Assembly: GCA_021819725.1 (NCBI GenBank) | Contig: JAKAQR010000057.1 | Location: 1 to 13,694 of the forward strand | Direction of reading: 5' to 3' | Origin: Actinomycetes bacterium | Lineage (GTDB): Bacteria > Actinomycetota > Acidimicrobiia > Acidimicrobiales > Acidimicrobiaceae | DNA: 13,694 bases | In this document: positions 7,162-13,694 of the stretch, in pieces | Position numbering within the stretch: position 1 is the stretch's first letter | How the letters are laid out: each line of letters opens with the position of its first letter | The notes under the pieces: model-generated | The model's input: the letters and a program-made list of their open reading frames with translations, nothing else | Told to the model about the DNA's origin: nothing | Database searches by the model: none | Position numbers and translations under genes: made by a program

Positions 7162-7926
7162 TCAACGAGGTGGCATACGAAGCGCACCATCAAGGCGAAT
7201 GACCTCACCATTGAGGTAGTCGTTGTCGAGGATGGCGAGAACGAGTTTGGCAAACTCAGCCGGGAGTCCAAGTCGCTTCGGGAAGGGGATCGAGGCTCCC
7301 AGTGCCGATCGGACCTCCTCGGGCAACATGCCTAAGAGCGGAGTATCCATGATCCCAGGGGCAACAGCAGCTACTCGGATGCCAACACTCGAAAGATCAC
7401 GTGCTGCAGGGAGCGTCATTCCTACGATACCGCCTTTTGAAGCTGCGTATGCGAGTTGGCCAATCTGACCGTCATAGGCGGCGATAGAGGCGGTATTAAC
7501 GATTACACCGCGTTGGCCATCGCGAGGGTCGTTTCGCGACAGATATTGCGCACCAAAACGTAGCATGTTGAAGGTTCCCATCAGGTTCACCCGAATCACT
7601 CGCTCGAAGCTCGCATAATCATGCGGATTGCCGTTTCGACCAATTGTGCGTTCAGCGATCCCAATGCCTGCGCAACTGACCACCATGCGAAGCACGCCGA
7701 CTTTAGCGGCCTCAATCATCAGGTCGCTGACAGAAGTCTCCTCAACGACATCAGTCAGCACAAACGTTGCAAGGTCACCGATCTTCCCTGCCGCCTCTCG
7801 TCCCGCCTGCTCATTGCGATCCGCCAACACCACATGTGCCCCGGCCTCGGCCAGCGCAGCTGCCGCTGCGAATCCTAAGCCTGATGCTCCGCCGCTGATA
7901 ACCGCCACTTCTCCTCGAATATCCAT
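7162..7926 (-). CDS. Short-chain dehydrogenase, 3-hydroxyacyl-CoA dehydrogenase type II (HSD10-like)
   Basis: This is a 254-residue classical SDR with the dinucleotide motif GGASGLG (12-18), D36 at the end of the second strand (suggesting NAD preference), CAGIG in place of the usual NAG motif (85-89), N114, and the catalytic S147-Y160-K164 triad. The C-terminal signature RLGLPAEFA followed by [14 protein letters not shown] is characteristic of type-II 3-hydroxyacyl-CoA dehydrogenases (HSD17B10 relatives), which oxidise 3-hydroxyacyl-CoA in beta-oxidation or branched-chain amino acid breakdown. The acyl-CoA substrate is inferred from that signature only. The ATG at 7926 follows a purine-rich GGGTGGCGG (7928-7936). 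It lies 70 nt downstream of rnhA on the same strand; no other beta-oxidation gene is in view. Confidence 0.88.
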   Translation of the reverse strand: MDIRGEVAVISGGASGLGFAAAAALAEAGAHVVLADRNEQAGREAAGKIGDLATFVLTDVVEETSVSDLMIEAAKVGVLRMVVSCAGIGIAERTIGRNGNPHDYASFERVIRVNLMGTFNMLRFGAQYLSRNDPRDGQRGVIVNTASIAAYDGQIGQLAYAASKGGIVGMTLPAARDLSSVGIRVAAVAPGIMDTPLLGMLPEEVRSALGASIPFPKRLGLPAEFAKLVLAILDNDYLNGEVIRLDGALRMPPR

Positions 7927-7996
7927 ACCGCCACCCTAGTCGAGGCTCAACGGCTGCCTCAAATCAGTCAACCCGATAGGAACGCGGACAGCGAAT

Positions 7997-8425
7997 TTAT
8001 CGAAAGCGATTCGCTGCTTCCTGGGCAAGTGCGTCCACTCTGTTGTTGTGTGGATCCCTGCTGTGACCCTTCACCCACTCAAAGGTGACACTCCGACCAG
8101 CATGCAACGCTTCAGCGAGCAGTGGTCGCCAGAGATCACTATTGGCCACCGCATCACCCTTGCTGGTCTTAAAGCCATTCACTTCCCACTTCTTCCACCA
8201 TGACTGACGAAAGCAATTGACCACATACGTGGAGTCGGATCGGATCGTGAGATCACCGGCATGGGACTCAAGTGCATGCAAGACCGCCGCGAGCTCCATC
8301 CGCTGATTGGTGGTCAAAGCCTCCCCACCTGAATCGTAGGCCAGCGAAGTCGGTTCAAACCAAGCCCAGCCCCCGGGACCTGGATTTCCTTTGCACGCAC
8401 CGTCCGTGTACACCAACAACGCCAT
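7997..8425 (-). CDS. rnhA: Ribonuclease HI
   Basis: The 142-residue protein cleaves the RNA strand of RNA-DNA hybrids (R-loops, replication primers). The catalytic carboxylates are all present: D8 (VYTDGACKGNPG), E44 (QRMELAAV), D64 (IRSDSTYV) and D131 (NNRVDALA), together with the loop histidine H121 (WVKGHSRD); they match E. coli D10, E48, D70, D134 and H124. Length is that of a stand-alone bacterial RNase HI. The ATG at 8425 is chosen because it gives MALLVYTDGA and has AGGGGGAG (8434-8441) 8 nt upstream; a longer frame from 8500 adds 25 unrelated residues. It is divergent from aceE, with 86 nt between starts, so the gap should hold promoters for both. Confidence 0.96.
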   Translation of the reverse strand: MALLVYTDGACKGNPGPGGWAWFEPTSLAYDSGGEALTTNQRMELAAVLHALESHAGDLTIRSDSTYVVNCFRQSWWKKWEVNGFKTSKGDAVANSDLWRPLLAEALHAGRSVTFEWVKGHSRDPHNNRVDALAQEAANRFR

Positions 8426-8511
8426 GCGAATTACTCCCCCTAAGGTTGCTCTTTGCCGGGTGTCAGTGTACCAGGTGGAAGTCTTCGCCAAAAGCTGCAA
8501 GAATAGTAGAT

Positions 8512-11253
8512 GTGATTATCGACGGCTTTGCACATCAGATTCCAGACATCGACCCAGAAGAGACAGCAGAGTGGGTAGAGTCATTCGGCTCGCTCGTGGA
8601 TGGACGCGGCAAGCAGCGCGCCACCTTCCTCCTGATGAAGCTGCTAGAAGCCGCAAGGGAGAGGCAGGTGGGCTTCCCTGCGACGGTCTCGACCCCTTAT
8701 ATCAACACGATCGCGCCCGAAAACGAACCCTGGTTTCCAGGAGACGAACAGGTTGAACGGCGCATTCGAGCCTTTATCCGCTGGAACGCCGCTGCTATGG
8801 TGACGCGGGCCAATCACCTCGCGGATGGTATCGGTGGCCATCTATCGACTTATGCGAGTTCGGCCTCACTCTACGAAGTGGGCTTCAACCACTTCTTCCG
8901 CGGCAAGGACAACGGGTCTCCAGGTGATTTTGTCTACTTCCAAGGGCACGGCTCACCGGGTATCTATTCACGGGCCTTCTTGGAGGGTCGTCTTAGCGAA
9001 GACCAACTCGACCATTTTCGCATGGAGGTAGATGGCCTTGGAATCCCCTCCTATCCCCATCCTCGCCTTATGCCCGAGTTTTGGGAGTTCCCAACTGTTT
9101 CGATGGGGTTGGGTCCGATCCAATCGATCTACCATGCCCTTTTTAATCGCTATATGAATGATCGGCACCTCGCCAGTACGACCGAGAGTCGGATATGGGG
9201 GTTTGTCGGCGATGGTGAATTCGACGAGCCGGAGACCAGCGGAGCCTTGTCGCTAGCGGGACGCGAGCATCTGGATAATCTGATTTGGGTCGTCAACTGT
9301 AACCTGCAACGTCTAGATGGTCCTGTGCGCGGCAATGGCAAGATCATCCAGGAGCTCGAAGCCACCTTCCGAGGAGCCGGGTGGAACGTCATCAAGGTGG
9401 TCTGGGGTTCGAAGTGGGACGAGCTGTTGGCCAGAGACACCGATGGGGTCCTCCTCAACAAGATGAACACCACCCCTGACGGAGACTTTCAAAAACTCGC
9501 CACGGAGTCCGGTGCCTACATTCGGGAACATTTCTTCGGGCCAGACCCACGGCTGCGTGCACTGGTGGACCACTTAACCGATGAGGACCTCCAGCAGCTG
9601 CCACGAGGAGGGCATGATTACCGTAAACTTTATGCGGCCTATCATGCCGCCGTTAACCACCACGGTTCACCAACCGCGATCCTCGCTCACACGGTCAAAG
9701 GCTGGACGCTAGGGCCTGATATCGAGGCACGTAACTCGACGCACCAGATCAAAAAAATGACGGATGAACAGCTGCGCCAGTTCCGAGACCGTCTCCATCT
9801 TAACGACATCATCACCGACGAGATGTTGGAAGCTCCTGAGCCTCCGTACATCCGATTGCCAGAGGGGTCGATCGAGGCTGCCTACCTCAGCTCACGCCGC
9901 AAGCAACTCGGAGGCTCATTGCCGCGCCGTATGAATAGAAGCGCCGAATTGCCAGCACCAAGCGATGATGTCTTTAAGGAGTTCTACCTTGGGTCTGCCA
10001 AACAACAGGTCTCTACCACAATGGTCTTCTCCAAACTCCTTCGTAACCTCATGAAAGATCCCCTGGTCGGAACGCGCGTGGTTCCAATCGTGCCTGATGA
10101 GGCAAGGACCTTCGGCCTTGAGGCCCTATTCCGCGAGGCAAAAATCTACTCTACGATCGGGCAACGCTACACACCCGTTGATGCGGGACTGCTCCTCTCC
10201 TACACCGAAGCCCAGGACGGTCAGATCCTTGAGATGGGTATCACCGAAGATGGGTCAACCGCGATGTTCACCGCCGCTGGCACCTCCTATGCAACGCTTG
10301 GGGTGCCCATGATTCCTGTCTATCTCTTCTATTCGATGTTTGGTTTCCAGCGTTCAGGAGATCTCCTGTGGGCGGCATCCGATGCACGCGCGAAGGGCTT
10401 TCTCATCGGAGCGACTGCCGGCAGGACTACGTTGATTGGCGAGGGACTACAGCACACCGATGGACACTCCCAGATACTGGCAGCGGTCTATCCAAATGTG
10501 CAAGCGTACGATCCGGCCTTTGCGTATGAGATCGCAGCGATTGTCAAGCACGGGATCGCTGACATGTTCGGCCCACATGGCAGAGATGTCATCTACTACC
10601 TCACCACCTACAACGAAAACTACGTAATGCCCCCCGTGGACGCGGAGAAAAACCTCGAAGAGCTTGTGGACTCCATCGTTCGTGGTGGATATCTCTTCGC
10701 AGCCGGCCACAACCCAGAGGAGCTCTCGCCTATCTCATCTGCGACGCCAAGGGACCGTGCGCGCCACGCCACCCTGTTATTCTCCGGCACAGCACAATCC
10801 TCGGTGCGTGCGGCTGCCGATGCTCTCCGGGAGCACTGGAATGTCGTCTGCGATGTCTACTCGATCACCTCATACAAGCGCCTTCGAGAGGATGCCGAAG
10901 CCGCCGAACGCTTCGAACGGCTCCACCCCGGCGAAAAGACGGAGTCTCCCTGGGTCTCCCAGCTACTGGCAGGCGCAGAAGGACCAATCGTAGCTACTAC
11001 CGACTTCGTAAAACTGGTGCCTGATCAGATTCGGCCGTTTGTGCACCAACCTTTCGTCTCTCTTGGAACCGATGGCTTTGGCCGTTCAGACACACGGGAA
11101 GCCCTTCGCCGATTCTTCGAGACCGATGAGGGATCGATCGTCGTTGCTACACTTTCAGCGCTATCCAAGCAAGGCGAAGCCAAGCCCGAAGAGGTCGCCG
11201 ATGCAATGACACACTACAGTGTTGTCTACGAGCACCACGATCCGACCGTCTAA
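8512..11253 (+). CDS. aceE: Pyruvate dehydrogenase E1 component, homodimeric type
   Basis: With the GTG at 8512 the product is 913 residues, close to E. coli (887) and mycobacterial AceE. It decarboxylates pyruvate using thiamine diphosphate and reductively acetylates the E2 lipoyl group. Visible features: an N-terminal PDIDPEETAEW element shared with actinobacterial AceE, PWFPGDEQVERRIRAFIRWN, active-site histidines H110 (GGHLSTYAS) and H146 (FQGHGSPGIY), the ThDP/Mg motif GDGEFDEPE (233-241) ending in NCN (262-264), and RYTPVDAG, TEAQDGQ and GHSQILAA in the second half. The start is uncertain: there is no good Shine-Dalgarno before 8512, and similarity to actinobacterial homologues seems to begin a few residues earlier (ARIVDV), but no usual start codon with a ribosome site lies there. 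The frame stays open to 8272, overlapping rnhA antisense, which is not credible coding sequence. Its E2/E3 partners are in the oppositely oriented run to the left. Confidence 0.96.
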   Translation: MIIDGFAHQIPDIDPEETAEWVESFGSLVDGRGKQRATFLLMKLLEAARERQVGFPATVSTPYINTIAPENEPWFPGDEQVERRIRAFIRWNAAAMVTRANHLADGIGGHLSTYASSASLYEVGFNHFFRGKDNGSPGDFVYFQGHGSPGIYSRAFLEGRLSEDQLDHFRMEVDGLGIPSYPHPRLMPEFWEFPTVSMGLGPIQSIYHALFNRYMNDRHLASTTESRIWGFVGDGEFDEPETSGALSLAGREHLDNLIWVVNCNLQRLDGPVRGNGKIIQELEATFRGAGWNVIKVVWGSKWDELLARDTDGVLLNKMNTTPDGDFQKLATESGAYIREHFFGPDPRLRALVDHLTDEDLQQLPRGGHDYRKLYAAYHAAVNHHGSPTAILAHTVKGWTLGPDIEARNSTHQIKKMTDEQLRQFRDRLHLNDIITDEMLEAPEPPYIRLPEGSIEAAYLSSRRKQLGGSLPRRMNRSAELPAPSDDVFKEFYLGSAKQQVSTTMVFSKLLRNLMKDPLVGTRVVPIVPDEARTFGLEALFREAKIYSTIGQRYTPVDAGLLLSYTEAQDGQILEMGITEDGSTAMFTAAGTSYATLGVPMIPVYLFYSMFGFQRSGDLLWAASDARAKGFLIGATAGRTTLIGEGLQHTDGHSQILAAVYPNVQAYDPAFAYEIAAIVKHGIADMFGPHGRDVIYYLTTYNENYVMPPVDAEKNLEELVDSIVRGGYLFAAGHNPEELSPISSATPRDRARHATLLFSGTAQSSVRAAADALREHWNVVCDVYSITSYKRLREDAEAAERFERLHPGEKTESPWVSQLLAGAEGPIVATTDFVKLVPDQIRPFVHQPFVSLGTDGFGRSDTREALRRFFETDEGSIVVATLSALSKQGEAKPEEVADAMTHYSVVYEHHDPTV

Positions 11254-11273
11254 CTGAGAGGTACAAGCGCGCT

Positions 11274-11858
11274 ATGAACGGAGATATCTATCTCACGCCT
11301 GATCCGGATGCGAACGACTACCTCAAAGAGAACCCCTTTGGGTTGCTGGTTGGCATGTTGCTGGATCAGCAGATCCCCATGGAACGAGCATTTGGTGCCC
11401 CGTATCTCTTGCACACAAGACTGCAACAACACTATGGCAAGGCCCTTCACCCGACGACCATTGTGGCACTCGACGAAGAACAGTTGATCGCACTCTTCTC
11501 AGAGAAGCCTGCCTTGCATCGCTTTCCTAAGGCGATGGCGGCGAAATGCCACCTTCTTGCCGACCGTATCGTCACAGACTACCATGGCGAGACCGCCGCT
11601 ATTTGGGAAGAAGCACCATCCGGGGAGGAACTTCTCACCCGATTACAGTCGTTGAACGGCTTTGGAGCCGACAAGGCGAAGATTTTCATGGCGCTGCTTG
11701 GCAAGCGCTTCAAAGCAGCTCCAGCCGGCTGGGAACAGGCTTCAGATCCCTTTGGACGAACCAATGAGGTCCGTTCGGTTGCCGATGCCAGCTCTCCCGA
11801 GGCGCTCGAACAGATACGGAACTTTAAGGCCAGTATGAAAGCTGCTGCCAAGGCATAG
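11274..11858 (+). CDS. HhH-GPD family protein, actinobacterial uncharacterised type (TIGR03252-like)
   Basis: The 194-residue product resembles the small actinobacterial proteins annotated as HhH-GPD-type base excision repair proteins. Recognisable parts are the N-terminal helix LLVGMLLDQQIPMERAFGAP (24-43), an interior helical region, and a helix-hairpin-helix LQSLNGFGADKAKIFMALLG (124-143) that would contact the DNA backbone. Compared by eye with endonuclease III, the catalytic Lys of GVGRK aligns with D133 and the catalytic Asp about 18 residues on aligns with A151, so the usual glycosylase/lyase residues seem absent. It may still bind DNA or use other residues such as D31 or D158. The ATG at 11274 has GAGAGG 12 nt upstream (11256-11261), rather far. 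It follows the aceE stop by 20 nt and is probably co-transcribed with it, although no functional link is known. Confidence 0.83.
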   Translation: MNGDIYLTPDPDANDYLKENPFGLLVGMLLDQQIPMERAFGAPYLLHTRLQQHYGKALHPTTIVALDEEQLIALFSEKPALHRFPKAMAAKCHLLADRIVTDYHGETAAIWEEAPSGEELLTRLQSLNGFGADKAKIFMALLGKRFKAAPAGWEQASDPFGRTNEVRSVADASSPEALEQIRNFKASMKAAAKA

Positions 11859-12184
11859 TCTGTTGTTGCCACTGCTACCGGTGCAACATACCCAAAATTG
11901 GTCGTCCATGCTTCCGTAACAGGATGGCGCACTGACTATTAATACCAGCGCATACACCGGGGGTGCCCTTGGTGCCCATCCGACTCCTCACGTGACGAGG
12001 CGATTCCCCTTGCTGAACCACTCCTACATCCCCTAGCACTCCATCCACTGCATGCAACACGCACCCCCGAGCTCTCTACCAACCTCGCGATCGCACGACG
12101 CAAAGAAAACTTCACTTTGCATTGAACGAAACACTGTAGTGGTGCGTACTTGTTCATAGTTGTTTCACAAGAAAGGAAACCACA
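11859..12184. other. 326-nt non-coding gap with weak hairpins and the leader of the exported-protein gene
   Basis: I see no convincing gene in either strand; the short frames here have no family resemblance or ribosome sites. Right after the HhH-GPD stop a bulged 7-bp hairpin can form (GTTGC 11865-11869 plus AC, with GTGCAAC 11881-11887), a possible weak terminator without a T-run. GGTGCCC occurs twice (11962-11968, 11971-11977); as RNA, 11961-11967 can pair with 11971-11977 with two G-U pairs. TCACGTGA (11988-11995) is a perfect palindrome. Near the right end TTGAAC (12123-12128) might be a -35 element, but no good -10 stands at the right distance. A ribosome site AAAGGA (12172-12177) lies 7 nt before the next ATG. 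Confidence 0.5.
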
Positions 12185-13694
12185 ATGAAGATACGTCCTT
12201 CCAGGAAAGCCATGAGAGTTGTCACCCTGGGGATTGGAGCCGGGGCTATGAGCCTTGTACTTCTTCCGCAGACCGCCTTTGCACAGGTGATGCCATCGTC
12301 ACATCTATTCCCGGAGATGTCGATCCACCAGGTTGCATCGACCAATGCAACCAACGGCGACACCAACCCTTACGGGATCGCCGTCATTCCAAAGACGCTT
12401 GGCAACCTTACAGCCGGTGATGTCCTGGTCACTGACTTTAATAGTGCATCGGCTATGGGTGGAGGAACCTCGTTGGTCGAGGTCAATCCGACTACCGGTG
12501 CATCGAAGGTGTTCTACCAGAATGCCGCCATCACGGGACCCGTTGGGATTGCTATCAACCCATCAGCTGATATCGTCTGGGTCACCTACTACGGAACAGC
12601 CGCAAATGGTTCAGGCTCGGGTTACGCGGTGATCTCGAATATGGGCAAGCTTGTGGCGAATTACACCAACACCACGAGTTCCTACGACGGTCAGAGCAAC
12701 CTCTTCGAGGGTGCTTGGGGAGCAGCCTTTGCTCCGGGGGCCTTCTTCTGGACCAATGCAGGCGCGGCTACTCCCAATGCCCAAGGGACGACAGGACAGG
12801 TCTGGCGACTCAATCCCAACCCAACGGCGACCACCAAGAACGGTCAGCCGATCAATGCGACGTACGCTCCTTTGGCGACGAACCTACCGACCTCTGATAT
12901 GAGTGGCACCTCGTTGAGCCCAAGCACCGTGGCCGGGCCCCAGGGCATGGTCTATGACGCTACCAACGGTACCCTCTATGTGACCGACGACTATAACAAC
13001 GCGATCTACGCGCTGCCCAATGCGTTGACCGCTACGGGGCCGGTGACTCCAGTGATGATTGCCCAAGGTGGCGCTCTCAACGCACCACAGGGGATCGCCA
13101 TCAACCCTGTGAATCACGATCTGTTCGTCGTCAACGGTGCCGACAACAATAACCTTGTTGAACTCACCACGACAGGGGAAGTCGTGGCCACCAGGACACT
13201 TGATGGAGGGTCCGCCGGGGCGCTCTTTGGCCTTGCAACCACCTCAATGGATGCGGGACATCTCGGAATTTACTTTGACGACTCCAATACCTCCACACTT
13301 GACGAGCTCAGCGCTCCCACCGTCGGCTATAGCGGCTACCAATTGGCCCAAAGTGACGGTTCCGTCTCCGCCTTTGGCACCACCACAGCACCAGCACCGA
13401 CAGCCCCCAAAGTCACTGGCAAGGTCGTCGGGATGGCCTACGCGGCTGGTAGCGGCGGTACTGGTTACTGGGAAGTGACCGCAAATGGCGCGGTCTACGC
13501 GGCCGGGAACGCCAAAAACTACGGTGGGGTCAACAACCTTCGACTCAATGCCCCCATCGTCGGGATCGCTTCGACCCCTGACGGAAAGGGCTACTGGCTC
13601 GTGGGAGCTGACGGAGGAGTCTTCAACTTCGGTGACGCTGGTTACTATGGCAACACCTATAGCGATGGACTGACCGGATTGAGTGGGATGCATC
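12185..13694 (+). CDS. Exported beta-propeller protein with GYW/FGDA repeats (3' truncated by window)
   Basis: The frame from ATG 12185 stays open to the window edge, giving 503 residues without a stop. Residues 1-33 form a signal peptide: basic start MKIRPSRKAMR, hydrophobic core, and AFA before Q34, a good signal-peptidase I site. Residues about 60-375 carry NHL/SMP-30-like propeller blades, marked by YGIAVIP (63), VGIAIN (120), PQGMVYDATNGTLYVTDD (252), PQGIAINPVNHDLFVVN (301) and LFGLA (347). From about 384, three units of 42-43 residues begin GYQLAQSDGSV (384), GYWEVTANGAV (427) and GYWLVGADGGVFNFGDAGYYG (469). Such repeats are common in exported proteins of Acidimicrobiia. There is no cysteine in the visible part, few Lys or Arg, and much Asn, Thr, Ala and Gly, which suits an extracellular protein in acid. 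Ligand and function are unknown; binding or surface roles are possible. AAAGGA 7 nt upstream supports the start. Confidence 0.87.
   Translation, partial: MKIRPSRKAMRVVTLGIGAGAMSLVLLPQTAFAQVMPSSHLFPEMSIHQVASTNATNGDTNPYGIAVIPKTLGNLTAGDVLVTDFNSASAMGGGTSLVEVNPTTGASKVFYQNAAITGPVGIAINPSADIVWVTYYGTAANGSGSGYAVISNMGKLVANYTNTTSSYDGQSNLFEGAWGAAFAPGAFFWTNAGAATPNAQGTTGQVWRLNPNPTATTKNGQPINATYAPLATNLPTSDMSGTSLSPSTVAGPQGMVYDATNGTLYVTDDYNNAIYALPNALTATGPVTPVMIAQGGALNAPQGIAINPVNHDLFVVNGADNNNLVELTTTGEVVATRTLDGGSAGALFGLATTSMDAGHLGIYFDDSNTSTLDELSAPTVGYSGYQLAQSDGSVSAFGTTTAPAPTAPKVTGKVVGMAYAAGSGGTGYWEVTANGAVYAAGNAKNYGGVNNLRLNAPIVGIASTPDGKGYWLVGADGGVFNFGDAGYYGNTYSDGLTGLSGMH

Noticed and set aside
7942..7960. GAGGC...GCCTC hairpin between rnhA and the short-chain dehydrogenase as a terminator
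   Set aside because: Only a 5-bp stem with a 9-nt loop and no T-run; too weak to call.
8272..8511. 80-codon 5' extension of aceE
   Set aside because: It overlaps the rnhA gene on the other strand, its residues do not resemble AceE N-termini, and it lacks a ribosome site.
12049..12094. Palindromes TGCATGCA (12049-12056) and GCGATCGC (12087-12094) as possible operators
   Set aside because: Eight-base palindromes are expected about once in 256 positions, so two or three in this gap are near chance.
11579..12157. Minus-strand frames of 60-117 codons over the HhH-GPD gene end and the following gap
   Set aside because: No recognisable family, no ribosome sites, and most overlap the supported gene in antisense.
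13244..13693. 149-codon minus-strand frame at the right edge
   Set aside because: It is antisense to the exported propeller gene, which has a signal peptide, ribosome site and repeat structure.
1..13694. Search by eye for CRISPR arrays, tRNA/rRNA genes, insertion sequences, toxin-antitoxin pairs and phage genes
   Set aside because: No spaced direct repeats, transposase motifs, terminal inverted repeats or RNA-gene signatures were found; the only tandem repeats are protein-coding.

Overview
The window is about 13.7 kb of moderately GC-rich bacterial DNA (judged by eye, not counted). It looks like an acidophilic actinobacterium of the class Acidimicrobiia, for example a relative of Ferrimicrobium, Acidithrix or Acidimicrobium. 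The clues are a homodimeric-type pyruvate dehydrogenase E1 (AceE) beside actinobacterial-style E2 and lipoamide dehydrogenase genes, an actinobacterial-type HhH-GPD protein, frequent TTG and GTG starts, and an exported protein ending in GYW..DGG.F.FGDA repeats that are abundant in Acidimicrobiia. The assignment is an inference from family knowledge; no 16S gene or other marker is present.

Layout: (1) 1-311, plus strand: the last 102 codons of metH (cobalamin-dependent methionine synthase, activation domain). (2) 426-6016, minus strand, read right to left: a tightly overlapped run of lpdA (E3), a dihydrolipoamide acyltransferase (E2), a single-polypeptide LipB-LipA fusion, and an M24 Xaa-Pro-type peptidase. 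(3) 6104-8425, minus strand, read right to left: rnhA (RNase HI), an HSD10-like short-chain dehydrogenase and an aldo/keto reductase. (4) 8512-11858, plus strand, divergent from rnhA: aceE followed 20 nt later by an HhH-GPD family protein. (5) 11859-12184: a 326-nt non-coding gap with a few weak inverted repeats. (6) 12185 to the right edge, plus strand: an exported, cysteine-free beta-propeller protein that runs off the window.

How the genes fit together: AceE, the E2 and Lpd can form a complete pyruvate dehydrogenase complex. The E2 carries one lipoyl domain with a DKV lysine. LipB would transfer octanoate to that lysine and LipA would insert the two sulfurs, so the enzymes that make the cofactor are encoded directly behind the protein that carries it, and here they are joined in one chain. 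Three consecutive junctions overlap (8 nt, 1 nt as TGATG, 4 nt as ATGA), which suggests translational coupling. AceE lies about 2.5 kb away on the opposite strand.

The most notable feature is the LipB-LipA fusion with all catalytic residues of both halves retained. Also worth a look are the ten-unit Ala-Pro-Gln repeat in the E2 linker, the HhH-GPD protein that seems to lack the usual glycosylase Lys and Asp, and the exported propeller/repeat protein. I found no CRISPR array, insertion sequence, tRNA or rRNA. Nothing here amounts to a clearly new multi-gene system; the window is mostly central metabolism with some unusual architecture.
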